Assembly (NCBI GenBank): GCA_047967505.1
Contig: CM106538.1
Reading direction: 5' to 3' (one strand)
Source of the DNA: Dipteris shenzhenensis
Lineage: Eukaryota > Polypodiophyta > Polypodiopsida > Gleicheniales
Length of the DNA stretch: 64,000 bases
The notes under the pieces were generated by a model that saw only the letters and a list, made by a program, of their open reading frames with translations, made no database searches and was not told the DNA's origin. This document shows positions 23,101 to 33,659 of this stretch, one piece after another (within the stretch, counting starts at the first letter, position 1; each line of letters opens with the position of its first letter). The position numbers were made by a program, and so were the translations under genes.

Positions 23101-23556
23101 TCGCCTGATGAGGAGGAGGATATAGATGCTTGTTAATGAGTTCCAAGGCTATGAGGAATGGAATGATCACTATTGCAGGCCTCTAAAAGGTAAGCCAAGG
23201 GAAGAGTTTAGACCAATGCTAGATGTTAAGGAAGGTGACTTCATCTTGGTGAGGCCATCAAACCCGGTATACCCCATATGGCTTGGGGTTGCAATATCAA
23301 GTGTCGAGATGGATGCTGCATCTCCTAACTTCAAGAAAGTATTAATTCAGTATTGGACACCATCAGTTAAGAGAAAGGGGCTTAGGGATGCAGATGCCTA
23401 TGTTGAATACTAGAACAAGTATTGGGCAGAGAATAGGTTGGATCAATAGGTGTGGGAGTGTATTGATGCAGTGGTCTGGTCATGGACATCAAAAGCCATA
23501 AATAGACCCAAGAAGATTAAGATTCCATAGAATGTATGTATCAAAGCATAGGAGAG
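20181..23556 (+). pseudogene. DUF7869-type transposase-like element A
   Basis: Blocks in order: two DUF8039-like modules, each ending in a VKWP motif (20244-20846); a helix-turn-helix-like stretch GIPRASFYRYREQF (about 21170); a KCSFCSQIK CxxC motif (about 21520); CIIHDMMDKKKTTIP (about 21690); LDNCGSQKKNRYLFAYL then GFLMVGHTHEDID (22140-22280); and a C-terminal module GDFILVRP...WLGVAI (about 23236). The Asp-bearing motifs suggest an RNase H-fold nuclease, which is inference. Frames change several times. Stops at 23447, 23528 and 23549 are TAG where Gln fits. A MITE at 22815-23061 splits it. Domain names are from memory and not checked by search. Element B at 36297 is a diverged homologue. 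Confidence 0.7.
22815..23061. mobile_element. MITE, 247 bp, with 8-bp target duplication
   Basis: Perfect 15-bp terminal inverted repeats CTCGGGGGGGTCACT, extended imperfectly to about 45 bp. The target duplication GAGATAGG lies at 22807-22814 and 23062-23069. The interior is AT-rich with no frame. An 8-bp duplication is typical of hAT-class elements. Removing it and one duplication rejoins the host frame of element A across ISEIG and VYREFW, so it inserted after A existed. Confidence 0.9.
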
Positions 23557-24832
23557 CTTGCTTGGTATTAGAGCATATAAAAATGGTGATCGTTTTCTCC
23601 TTCTTCATCTCCCAAACTTCCATTTTAATATGTCTTCTCATGTGATATTTCTCAATCATTGTTATCCTATCGATGCATATTTGCATATTATTAATATGAT
23701 GATTTTTCATAAGCTGTCTTTCACCAACAACTACTTTGTTTCTAGTGGTTCACTTTCCACGGTGTTTGTTAATACCACCAATTGGTGTTTATTAACACTT
23801 CAAGTAAAATATACATGTTGTCCCCAAACGGTGTTTCTTAACACCACCAAATACATGATTTTCAAACTCTGCCACAAATGCTTTGTTCCAGTTGTTATAT
23901 GCAATGAAGTGTTTCACAAAACCAATGAAGTTTTTCATAATCATTGGAATTTCCAACTAATAGTATATTTCAATATTGGCAAAATTCCCACAATCAATGA
24001 AACTTTTCCCAAATTTAATGAAATCCACCCAATTTCAAAATTCCCAAAGTGCAACTTTTGTCCCATTTTATCTAATACGGTGTTTATATGTTTTCTGTTC
24101 TTACCTCCACTAGCAATAGATTGACACTTGATAGCGACTTTATGGAATTCGCTTTATGATAGTAAAAGATTGCGTAGTGATTGCTATAGTAGTGAATTAT
24201 GTTGCGAGAGCAGGAATTACTTGACGTAATATACCATTACTTTGAAAAGTTAGTAGTTTATTTCTAAGGATTGAAAGTTATTAAGAAATGTTAATGATGT
24301 TGCATGTTGCATGTTGCTTTTGAGTGAAATTTAGTTTACACCAGTATTGCAATTTTTCATGTGTATTTTGGATGTTCTTTATTTTGAAGTTTGAGTGCTT
24401 ACAAAACAATTGTTGCATGCACTAGATCACTACACTATCTACACACCCATCTTTGATGGCAACACAAGAGCAGTTAAAGACTGAGATTTTGATGCTTGCC
24501 CGTAAGAAAATGATCGAGTGACAAAGAAATTCGTGCCCATGCAAGTTCAAAATTTCTATGTGATCAAATGATATCCCAAATACTTGACCTTATTTACATG
24601 AGTTGGGCCAGTCGTCGCAGTCGAATGACACGATCAGAGGTTAAAGTGATACTTGATCGATTTATCCCTCGAGTGTTTGGAGATCTGGTAGGACAATAGC
24701 AATTATACGAGAAGGTGAGCAATGTAGCCTACCAATGTCCTCAATGCCAGGCCCTTGACTACCAGTGTCCTGACTAATAGGCTGCTCTAAGACAGTACCA
24801 ATGTCCTCAATGTGCCCTTGACTACCAGGGTC
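23557..24832. other. No gene recognised
   Basis: AT-rich. The 188-residue frame at 23558-24124 is Phe/Asn/His-rich with repeats such as AATGAAGT and CCAATGAA, which I take as non-coding. A short start-like stretch near 24463 (MATQEQLKTE) is soon interrupted. Confidence 0.4.
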
Positions 24833-25195
24833 CTAACTAATAGGCTGCTCTAAGACTAGAGTCTCAGTAGCAAGGTCCTGGCTAGTATCATCCTGCCTAG
24901 TAGTTTGCTCTTTAGTTCCAAGCACCTGACTACTAGTAGGCTGCTTGAGAGTCTCATGATCAAGTTCTTGGTGAGTAGGGTCCTGGCTACTAGGTTCCTG
25001 ACTAGTAGGCTGCTCTAGAGTCTGTAAGGTCATGGTTGAAGAACCATCTATGCCTCCTGGTAACTCCTCCTGGTCATGCTTTGCCTCGTCCATACCTTCT
25101 TTGGGTAAGGCTTCCTTGCTTGATCCACTTGCATGTCCATCACCCAAGATCAAGGGTGCCTTTCTCACTTTTAATTTCAAGGGAAGTGCTTCCAC
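24833..25195 (-). CDS. Repeat-rich Ser/Gln/Thr tail frame downstream of the 638-aa ORF
   Basis: About 120 residues, rich in Gln, Ser, Thr and Glu, with repeats of the type EQPTSQ and SQDP. At DNA level these appear as recurring TAGTAGGCTGCTC and AGGTCCTGACTA pieces at 24740-25025. It lies about 50 bases downstream of the large ORF on the same strand, and might have been its C-terminus before a frameshift or stop near 25200-25245. Function unknown. Confidence 0.4.
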   Translation of the reverse strand: MEALPLKLKVRKAPLILGDGHASGSSKEALPKEGMDEAKHDQEELPGGIDGSSTMTLQTLEQPTSQEPSSQDPTHQELDHETLKQPTSSQVLGTKEQTTRQDDTSQDLATETLVLEQPIS

Positions 25196-25244
25196 CTCTT
25201 TAGCCTTACCTTTTCCTACGATGTGCTATACTACTACTTACTTG

Positions 25245-27161
25245 CTACCACGGGCCTTTTCGTATGATGAGTGGAACCTCCTTGACTCTAGTTGATAATT
25301 GATCACCCTTATTCTTTGTGTGGATTTCCTCTCGGCGTAACTCATCGGATGCAGAGCTTTCATCCTCATCATCGCCTGAGCTAGAATCATCACGCTCAGA
25401 CTCACTACCCTCGTCTTTGACATTTTCCTCATTACCCTCTTCTTTGACATTTTCCTCTTCAAAGAAGGTAGTACAACTGTGATATGTGTCAAAGAACTCA
25501 ATCTGATTGGTGGTATCAATGACATTTATATTTCTACCTTGGCGTAGCAATTTCTCAACAACAAAACCGATTCGATACAATGCTACTTCCCACCCATCAT
25601 TCAGTAAATTCTTTGTCATCTCTAGTATCACATCAAGATCCATCAGCTTTCTATAATCCACCATTACTGCATCAACGTTAATCTTATTGTCCTCAAAATA
25701 ATGAAGCTTGAGAGTCCTTAAAGGAATTTTGATTAGATTGCCACTACCCCTGGATAAGAAGCACATCAAGAAAGGCTGCAAGACTTGAATGGAAGTGCGT
25801 TCCAAGACTGTGATATGATTGTCAACCTTATTACTTGGTACGCCTTGCATATTGCTTATAACACCTTTCAAGCATCTATAGAACCGAGTCGTCTTTGCCA
25901 TGTACTCAAATGTAGGTCTCTTGCCCTTCACAGTTTGTGGCTTTCCATAGCCCACCCATAACTCCCTTGCCTCTATCAGGATCTCAGAAAGAAAAGATCT
26001 TTCTTTCAACCTAAATGGAGTAGACCTCAACCTTTTTGATTCTAGAATGTACTTCGAGTCATCGTTAAATATGCATACATGACAAATGACCCATTGAAAC
26101 TTTTCCATCCACTCAATCTGTGGCAAGTTTCCTTTTCTTCCCTCAACAAGGGTGATCCTGCAAGCTTCACAAAAGTGTTGCCCATCAATGGGCTCAAAGC
26201 TGCATCTTTCCAAGAATCTATTCTTTGCCAGCATGTATCTCTTCTTGATGTTAGTCCCATATCGGCTTTGGTACAAAGCCTCTCCACAAACAAAGTCACT
26301 CCTTCTAAAATTCTCAAAAGCATCAAGAAAGTCCACACGCTTTTGAAATGTGACATCAGGCAATGTAGGATCATCTTCTTGAAGTCTCTTAAACACCATA
26401 GGAGGAAGAGTGATATTAGTGGCAACTAGAGTTCTTGTTTTCCTCGTATCTTCATACAATTTGTGTGCAAATGTCTTATCTAGCTTTATTTGATTTGTGA
26501 ACAACGAAGCTGTATCAATAAGCATTGTGGCCATGCTAAATTGTGGAAATCCCCAAATGTACCCCTCATCCTCTCGAGGATGTAAGTTCGCCACACTTAT
26601 AGAAAAGTCTGCGAGATTTGTATCTTCTTCTTGCAGATCCTCTTGGTCATCACTATCCAATTTTTTGCTTGGTTTTAAATAACCTGCACTTGAACGATTT
26701 GCACATGGAGTAGGAGTTATTTTGGCTCTCTTTCTGGGAATAGCTGTGGAACTTGAATCTGCTCCATGATCACTCCTTCTTGTTCTTGTAGTTGTTGCAG
26801 TAGTCAATGGTGTAGGTACAGTTGGAGATAATGTAGTTACTACCGTAGATATTGTAGTTACTTTTGTTGGAGATACCGTAGTTATCGGCACAGATATTGG
26901 CGGTACAACTTGAGGGATACATGTTATAGATGGCATACTTACTGCTGATGGAGGTACAACACCACCACTTGGAAATGCATCCCACATTTTCTTCAATGCT
27001 TCCAAGGCACTAAGTAATTCTTGGGATCCCTCAATTGAATCTGGTAAGGGCTTCAAAAAGTGCTTGTGTGTGACTCGTAACTTGTAGACCACATCGTCAT
27101 TCTTCCCTTTGCACACAACTTCTATCAAATTGTTTTCTTTAATGTTGATGGTTGAGACCAT
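25245..27161 (-). CDS. Intact 638-residue protein of unknown function
   Basis: An uninterrupted frame in a region where nearly all others are broken. Residues 65-125 are a Thr/Pro/Val-rich linker. PRKRAKI at about 142-148 resembles a nuclear localisation signal. Residues 166-182 are acidic. A possible zinc site comprises H329, C331, C334, C360 and C363 (HFCEAC ... VICHVC). The C-terminus (about 567-608) is strongly Glu/Asp/Ser-rich. I recognise no family. The ATG abuts exactly the 3' end of the Copia-3 LTR at 27162, in the same orientation. So either the LTR supplies the promoter, or Copia-3 landed beside the start codon and separated upstream exons. A short minus-strand frame at 33440-33652, beyond Copia-3, could be such an exon, but this is speculative. 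The frame may equally be an element-encoded gene. Confidence 0.7.
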   Translation of the reverse strand: MVSTINIKENNLIEVVCKGKNDDVVYKLRVTHKHFLKPLPDSIEGSQELLSALEALKKMWDAFPSGGVVPPSAVSMPSITCIPQVVPPISVPITTVSPTKVTTISTVVTTLSPTVPTPLTTATTTRTRRSDHGADSSSTAIPRKRAKITPTPCANRSSAGYLKPSKKLDSDDQEDLQEEDTNLADFSISVANLHPREDEGYIWGFPQFSMATMLIDTASLFTNQIKLDKTFAHKLYEDTRKTRTLVATNITLPPMVFKRLQEDDPTLPDVTFQKRVDFLDAFENFRRSDFVCGEALYQSRYGTNIKKRYMLAKNRFLERCSFEPIDGQHFCEACRITLVEGRKGNLPQIEWMEKFQWVICHVCIFNDDSKYILESKRLRSTPFRLKERSFLSEILIEARELWVGYGKPQTVKGKRPTFEYMAKTTRFYRCLKGVISNMQGVPSNKVDNHITVLERTSIQVLQPFLMCFLSRGSGNLIKIPLRTLKLHYFEDNKINVDAVMVDYRKLMDLDVILEMTKNLLNDGWEVALYRIGFVVEKLLRQGRNINVIDTTNQIEFFDTYHSCTTFFEEENVKEEGNEENVKDEGSESERDDSSSGDDEDESSASDELRREEIHTKNKGDQLSTRVKEVPLIIRKGPW

Positions 27162-27572
27162 TGTAAGAAAATAATACGTCTGTGCTCAACAGATAACAAG
27201 ATCTCGTATGCAAGAGAGAAAATAGATTGTATGAGAGAAGCTTTGATGGCATGCTGGAAACAGTAGAGGACGGAGACTGGATGCTAAGGAATCAAGGTTG
27301 CTGTAGCCAGTGATGAAATGGGATTCATGAGCTCGCTCTTATATAGTCACTAGTTGTAGTCGGTTAGACCCAATTTGGTGACCGACCTAGTCCGCCCAAA
27401 ATGGTCGACTGGGGGTTGGGGCCACGGACCACACGATAGAACCATGGCATAAAATAGAGCCATCCGAGATCATCTCGGACTCCAAACGGGCTCTACAACC
27501 CAAGAGTGGGCTGCCTCAAGAAAAGCTTTGTCTTACCTCAGTGCGATCAGTCATGGGATGCCTTCTTGCACT
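27162..27572 (-). repeat. Copia-3 3' LTR (main part)
   Basis: Begins TGTAAGAAAATAATACG in plus orientation and matches the LTR at 32806-33282. Compared with that copy it lacks about 70 bp near 27230. It continues at 29651 (TGCA) after the nested N1. A TATA-like CTTATATAG lies near 27339. Confidence 0.85.
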
Positions 27573-27860
27573 TGTTGGTAAGCTGAAAGGAAAGCAAAGA
27601 GTGGACACAAACTCAGAATACTTGCATTATGGAATGAAGAAGAGTGAGGTCCTTAAGTAGGCACCTCATACATGCTCACTGACATCATTGATGACTTCAG
27701 AGCTCCACAATCATCTCCTCAATCTGCTCCTAGATTCTCTCAATCATCCTATGTGGCTCTCCACCACCTAATTGTGCTTGTGGGCACCTAACTGTGCCTC
27801 TAGCACTCACACATAGAAACCAAGGTGTGCCTGAGGCATACATCTTGAGATATCCCATCA
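27573..27860 (-). repeat. N1 3' LTR
   Basis: 288 bp, TGTTGGTAAGC ... ATCCCATCA in plus orientation, ending in the canonical TG/CA dinucleotides. The adjacent purine-rich tract (complement of 27861-27875) identifies it as the 3' LTR. Confidence 0.9.
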
Positions 27861-28227
27861 AACCCCCCTTCAAGGGAATGCCTCAGGCTATGTCAAGGAT
27901 ACATCTAGTCTCATAGTTTCTCATGCCATCTCATGGTGGTTAAGGATAAATCTATGGCTAGGTTCTCATGCTAGCAAGGGTTCCCATGGGTGTAAGGTAA
28001 ACAAAAGGGATACAAAAAGACCTTCCAATGGTTATCTCCCCTACATGTACATGCACAAATGTCTGTAGGAGGTACCATGGAGCAAAACATACACATGGCC
28101 TACATCATAAGGTGACCAGAGGTGTAAACACACAAAACACAATAGTTTATTTCATTCATTTTGGAGGACTATCCAGGCTGAGTACCTTGACATAAAAAGA
28201 GAGATCTGGAGCATACATAGAGATGAT

Positions 28228-28458
28228 TTAAAATGCATAATCTTCAAAGGATGTCTCATCTTGTGGAGGCTCATCAACTGAAAGTAGATTTGCATTTTTT
28301 GTCTTTGAAGTTGCTTCCTTTTTGGCAACCATTATCTTGGCAATCTTCAACAAGGAAGCCATGTTGGCATTTTCTTCCTTTGTAGCATAACAAGACATTG
28401 CTTTATGTTTAGGCTTTTCACATATTTTGCATAAGCAAGCCATGAGAGGGTCTAACAC
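28228..28458 (-). pseudogene. N1 gag fragment with zinc knuckle
   Basis: A 76-residue frame with CKICEKPKHKAMSC, a C-x2-C-x4-H-x4-C knuckle that binds retroelement RNA. Its C-terminus TSFEDYAF matches the end of the N2 gag frame (SNFEEYAF). The N-terminal gag part is degraded upstream. No protease or pol follows. Confidence 0.7.
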
Positions 28459-29345
28459 AGGTATTAGGCAGTGTCTTCTCTCTTACAAGGCTTAGAATAA
28501 CAACTGAAATGCTTCAAAATATAAGCATTTAATGTAGCAAAGTCTTGTGACCAAAAATCAAACAATGATGCTTTTTCTTACATGCTTCATAGAGATGGCT
28601 AAAATGAAAGCTTTCCAATCAAAACCAGGTATAGCGGCTCAAAGCAAAGCTGAAGCCACAGTTGTACTCATGTTATTGAAAGTTTCAAAAAACCAGAAGT
28701 GCTAGAGTAGCATTTTATGTAGCATCATCTTCAAAAACTTGTCCAAAACTATCAAAACCAAAAGGCTGAATTTGGAGGGCTTGTAGCTCACTCTTCAAAG
28801 CAACGAAAAGAGGGCTTTCTGAAGCAAAAGAAAGCTCATATACCAAAGAGGATCCAGCACGGAGGTTGGACGAAATGGCGCGTGCTATTGCCCGGGGGAG
28901 TTGCTACAGGCTGAACCTGAGTTTTGACGATTTCTCCTTCGTTACTGAACCAAATGAGCTGAAAAATGACTCAAAATCTTTGTCTTGAGGTCGCCCATCT
29001 ACGTTTGTAGTCCACTTGTAGTACATTCATTTTTAACTTTTAAGAACTCATATTCTAATACTCAAAGACAAGCAATGGCAGAGCAGGCAGGGAGTATAGA
29101 GGAAGGGCGAAAAAATGCGCTGTTTGGAGAATGGTAGCCAATAGAGACTTTTTTTTTTCAATTGCTTGCAGGTGGAAGTTTGCCCATACTAGAGGAGTTT
29201 ACAGCTTAGAGGGTTTGGGCAATGGTCGTTTGTAGGCAGAGAACCAAGCTCTCAAAGATTTTGGGAAGAAGGAGGAAAATGGAGAAGAAGAAGATGAAGA
29301 AGAAGAAGATGATATGGCAGAAGTGGGCTCAAGGGGGATCAAAGG

Positions 29346-29357
29346 GCTCTGATACCA
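29346..29357 (-). other. N1 primer-binding site
   Basis: TGGTATCAGAGC on the minus strand, directly after the 5' LTR. This is the standard plant-retrotransposon complement to the 3' end of initiator methionine tRNA. Confidence 0.9.
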
Positions 29358-29645
29358 TGTTGGTAAGCTAAAAGGAAAGCAAAGAGTGGACACAAACTCA
29401 GAATACTTGCATTATGGAATGAAGAAGAGTGAGGTCCTTAAGTAGGCACCTCATACATGCTCACTGACATCACTGATGACTTCAGAGCTCCACAATCATC
29501 TCCTCAATCTGCTCCTAGATTCTCTCAATCATCCTATGTGGCTCTCCACCACCTAACTGTGCTTGTGGGCACCTAATTGTGCCTCTAGCACTCACACATA
29601 GAAACCAAGGTGTGCCTGAGGCATACACCTTGAGATATCCCATTA
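29358..29645 (-). repeat. N1 5' LTR
   Basis: 288 bp, nearly identical to 27573-27860. The terminal CA is mutated to TA (CATTA), one of six transitions separating the pair. Confidence 0.9.
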
Positions 29646-32600
29646 GCACTTGCATGCAAGAGACTTCGTGAAGATGTTCGCAGCATTCTCTGTAGTCAGA
29701 CAATACACCAAGTTGACCTCTCCATCCATGATGAGCTCGCGTGCAAAGTGATATTGAATCTCAATGTGTTTTGTGTGAGCATGGAACACAGGGTTCTTTG
29801 CAATCACCATGCAACTCTGATTGTCACATGATAATTGCGTAGGCTTGTTCTGCACTACACCCATGTCCCCCAAAATCCTCCCCAACCACACTGCCTTGCA
29901 AGAAGCAAAGCATGCTGATTTGTACTCAGCCTTGGTAGAAGAAAGAGCAACTGTGGGTTGCTTCTTGCTGACCCATGACACAACTCCAGATCTAAGTGAG
30001 AAATAGTACCATGTCATTGATCTCCTGCTGTCCACATCTCCTGCCCAATCCGAGTCACAAGATCCGATCAAGATGTTGCCTTTGGTATAGGTGATGCCAT
30101 AATAAAGTGTGCCTTTGATGTATTTCAGCACCCGCATCCTTGCCCTCCACCAATGGTTTTCTCGAGGCTTATTGGAAAACCTGCATAGTACACCAATCAC
30201 AAAGCTGATGTCCGACCGTGTGTTGCACAAGTAAATCAAACTGCTCACAAGCCTTCTGTACTTTGCTTCGTCCACCAGTGGTGATGAATCCTCATTTGAG
30301 AGCTTCACATCAACCTCCATAGGGGTACCAACTGTCTTGCACTCAGCCATGCCAAATGCCTTCAGTATCTCTCCAGCATACTTCAGCTGTGAAAAGAAGA
30401 TCTGTTTTGGCTCTTGCTAAACTTCAATCTGCAAACAGAAGTGCATCAGTCCAAGGTCTATTATTTCAAACTCTCTTCCTAGCAAATGCTTTGTTTGCGA
30501 GATCTTCTCTTCATGGTTCCCAGTTATGACAAGGTCGTCCACATAAAGGACCACAATCATACACCTGCCTCCTTCTCTGAAGATATACAAATTTGCATCT
30601 AATGGGCTCCTCCTGAACCCGTTTTGCAGAAAGTAGACATCAATCTACTGGTACCATGCTCGTGGGGCCTGTTTCAGCCCGTAAAGTGCCTTCTTCAGTT
30701 TATAGACTTTACCTTCTGAATCGAGGATCACAAATCCTAGTGGTTGTTCCACGTATACCTCCTCCTTGAGATCTCCATTCAGAAAGGCGAATTTACATCC
30801 ATCTGAAACACAGGCCAACTTCCCTAGGTAGCTAAAGCCAAAATACTGCGAATTGTGGTTAGTCGAGCTGTGGGAGCAAAAGTATCATGATAATCAAAAC
30901 CATGTACCTGTGCAAATCCTTTTGCCATGAGCCAAGCCTTGTACTTATCCAATGTACTGTCGGACTTGTACACCCACTTGGTGCCGATTACCTTGTGTTT
31001 TGGTGGACGATCCACAAAGTCCCAAGTGTTGTTCTTCATTATGGAGCCATACTCCATGTGCATAGCCTCCATCCACCTATCATCACCCTGTGCCTCTTCA
31101 AGACACTTGGGTTCATGAGCACGGATCACCTCAGTCATCAAAGCGTAGCTGACCAAGTGTTCCTGTGCCCTTCTTTGCTCCTCTAATCTCTTGGACCGAT
31201 GGTGTTTGGATGGTTCCTCCTCAATGGCTGGGGGTTCTCTATCATCCAAAAGCTGCTTTACCCACTTTGGGAATGGTTGTTGATGTTGTGCTTCTTCAGG
31301 CTCTTCTTCATCTTCTTTATCTGAAATCCTCCCAAGCACCATTGGGGGAGTTCGGTCTGTTGTTGGTGGTGGTGCTGGATGGATATCCTGGTCCTGGTTG
31401 TCTGGGAAGGAAGCATCCTCCTCCAATTGATGCGGCTATTCTGAGAAGACCACATTGCGACTTACTATTACCTTCTTGGTAACAGGGTTATAGAGACGAG
31501 ACGTTGTTTCACCGTGTACCTTTACCAATGACCTTCCCTTGAAGATCCAGGATCTGTGCACCATTCTTATCAAATTGAACTTTGAGGTCTCGATCCATGA
31601 TCGCAAAAATGAACAACAAGTTCCTCTTGATATTTGGCACATAAAGAACATCAGACAACTGTTTTACAACTCCATCTGACTTGAGAGTAATCGTATCTTT
31701 TCCTTTTGCGGGACATTTTGCATCATTGCCGATTGCTACCAGGATGTCATTCCCTATCGGCTCTAGAGAGGTATACCAATCCTTCTGACTCGTCATGTGG
31801 CGCGATGCACCACTGTCAATAATCCAAGGTTCATTTGTAGGTACATGAACTACCTTCGTGCAAATCTTCTCAATTGCGACGAACAGCTCTACTGGTACTA
31901 CCTGCGCGATGTTGTTGGACTCTTTCTTTATTCTGTTCTTCTCATCTATAATCTTCTTCCCGCACTCATTCTGCTTGTGCCTTGCCTTGTTGCAATAGAA
32001 GCACTTGATCTTCTTCTTTCTCTTTTTATCATCAGAAGAAGATGGGTTACTAGAGTCCTTACCCTTACCTTTCTTTGATCCAATGTAGAAAGCCGAATCT
32101 TCTCTAGTCCTCATCTTTTGACACATCTCCTCCTCAAGAAGCATTGCGCTGAAATCCTCAAAGTTGAGGGGCGGATTTATGTTCTGTGTATTTAGTGCCA
32201 TAACAAGACCGTCGTACTTTGGTGGGAGAATCTGTATGCACCTTCATGCTAGATTCTCGCTGGTGATGGTGATGCCAATCACAGTCATCTAATCGCACAG
32301 ATTCTTCACCCTGGTGATGAACTTCTCTACCGCTTCAGACTCAGACAATTTCTCATTTGCGAGCTGAGTCTCCAGATTCTGAATTCGCGTTTGATTCGTG
32401 GTCTCATACTGATTTTTCAAGGCTGTCCATGCCTCCTCTGCTATGGTGACATGTTGAATTAATGCCATGACAAATCACTTACACTGCAGACAATAGAACA
32501 CAGCGCATCTGCATTTCTTCTTGTCCACACGAGAATCTCATCTGTAGTTGGTACTATCGTGTTGTCCTGCATTGGCTAGATCCGGTGGCCTCACGTCCAC

Positions 32601-32735
32601 CCCAATAGCAGTGTCCTAAAGCTCGTATGCGCTTAGGACGGTCTTCATCTTGAACTTCCAGAGTGGATAGTTAGAGCCATCCAACTTTTCTCTTTCATCG
32701 AACAGTGGGATTCGCAGTCTTGCGGGCTGGCCCAT
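29643..32735 (-). pseudogene. Copia-3: Ty1/Copia gag-pol with integrase deleted
   Basis: Reads right to left. Gag starts MGQPARLRIP at 32735 with LDGSNYPLWKFKMK. Then come a zinc knuckle CFYCNKARHKQNEC (about 32000), protease WIIDSGASRHMTS (about 31805) and, within a few residues of GKVIGKG, the sequence RLYNPVTKKVIVSRNVVF, which normally lies after the integrase. Nearly the whole integrase is therefore deleted. RT continues with [16 protein letters not shown] and intact YVDD (about 30540). RNase H has SDWAGD and KHIEIQYHFA. Stops include TAG in the WYQ(K)IDVYF and EV(W)QEPKQ motifs. It could not integrate on its own. Confidence 0.9.
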
Positions 32736-32793
32736 CTCTCACAATCTGCTCGCAAACAGAAACACACTACCAAATCTACTTGCTAGAGTCCAG

Positions 32794-32805
32794 GCTCTGA
32801 TACCA
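32794..32805 (-). other. Copia-3 primer-binding site
   Basis: TGGTATCAGAGC on the minus strand, adjacent to the 5' LTR end at 32806. Same initiator-tRNA type as N1 and N2. Confidence 0.9.
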
Positions 32806-33282
32806 TGTAAGAAAATAATACGATGTTTGTGCTCAACAGATAACAGGATCTCGTACGTAAGAGAGAAAACAGATAGTATGGAGAATCAAAATTTTGATTA
32901 CTGTAGAACTGATACAATAGATGGCACTACCTCCCAACTGTGTGCTTCTGTGAGAGAAGCTTCGATGGCGTGCTGGAAATAGTAGAGGACGGAGGCTGAA
33001 TGCTAAGGAATCAGGGTTGCTGTAGCCAGTGATGAAATGGGCTTCATGGGCTCACTCTTATATAGCCACTAGTCGTAGTCGATTAGACCCAATTTGGTGA
33101 CTGACCTAGTCCACCCAAAACGATCTCGTAGGCCACCGACCACACGATAGAATCGTGGCATAAAATAGATCCGGTAGCTTGGACTCCAAACGGGCCCCGC
33201 AACCCGAGAGTGGGCTGCCCCAGGAAAAGCTCTGTCTACCCTCAGTGCGATCAGTCTCATGGGATGCCTTCTCGCACTTGCA
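32806..33282 (-). repeat. Copia-3 5' LTR
   Basis: 477 bp, TGTAAGAAAATAATACG ... CGCACTTGCA in plus orientation, matching 27162-27572 plus 29651-29654. It keeps a segment of about 70 bp missing from the other copy. Flanks (ACCAT at 27157-27161, TGTAG at 33283-33287) do not form a target duplication. Confidence 0.85.
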
Positions 33283-33439
33283 TGTAGCCTAGTTGGCAGT
33301 GTGCCAACTCTGTCCAACCATCAGGCCACACATGGCCCCCATCTGGTATCCAAACCAGGTCCTACCAGATAACCGAGCTACTCAAATGCCTTCTCCTCAT
33401 ATGGGGGGCTTAAAGTAGAGTTAATTGGTTCCCGCATAG

Positions 33440-33652
33440 TTACACGAGAGTGGAGCATTGATATCTAACAACCATGCCACCATTTCTTACTGCCTCTAGA
33501 GAATATTTCATGCTTGACACATTCTCGGCAGTGATTACCAAAAAATACTTTGATTTGCACTCCATAAAATACCAAGCATGTTCAAGATATTTGAAAGACA
33601 CCTTGGAACCAAAACTCAAAGCCATAGTTTTCTGCAAAGCAATCAAAAACAA
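33440..33652 (-). CDS. Short frame upstream of Copia-3, possible exon
   Basis: A 70-residue minus-strand frame (KVSFKYLEHAWYF, KYFLVITAENVSS) of balanced composition, on the same strand as the 638-residue ORF on the far side of Copia-3. There is no family match. It might be a former upstream exon or chance. Confidence 0.25.
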   Translation of the reverse strand: MFLIALQKTMALSFGSKVSFKYLEHAWYFMECKSKYFLVITAENVSSMKYSLEAVRNGGMVVRYQCSTLV

Positions 33653-33659
33653 AAAATGA

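Larger units (their letters stand above)
27573..29645 (-). mobile_element. N1: non-autonomous LTR retroelement nested in the Copia-3 LTR
   Basis: Complete element of 2073 bp with two 288-bp LTRs (27573-27860 and 29358-29645). It has target duplication GCACT at 27568-27572 and 29646-29650, a primer-binding site at 29346-29357 and a polypurine tract AAGGGGGG (minus strand) next to 27861. The LTRs differ at six positions, all transitions. The 1.5-kb interior has only a gag remnant and no pol, so it must borrow enzymes. Orientation is minus. Confidence 0.92.

Noticed and set aside
23558-24124. 188-residue Phe/Asn/His-rich frame
   Set aside because: Short repeated AT-rich pieces, no family, and it follows the decayed end of element A in another frame.
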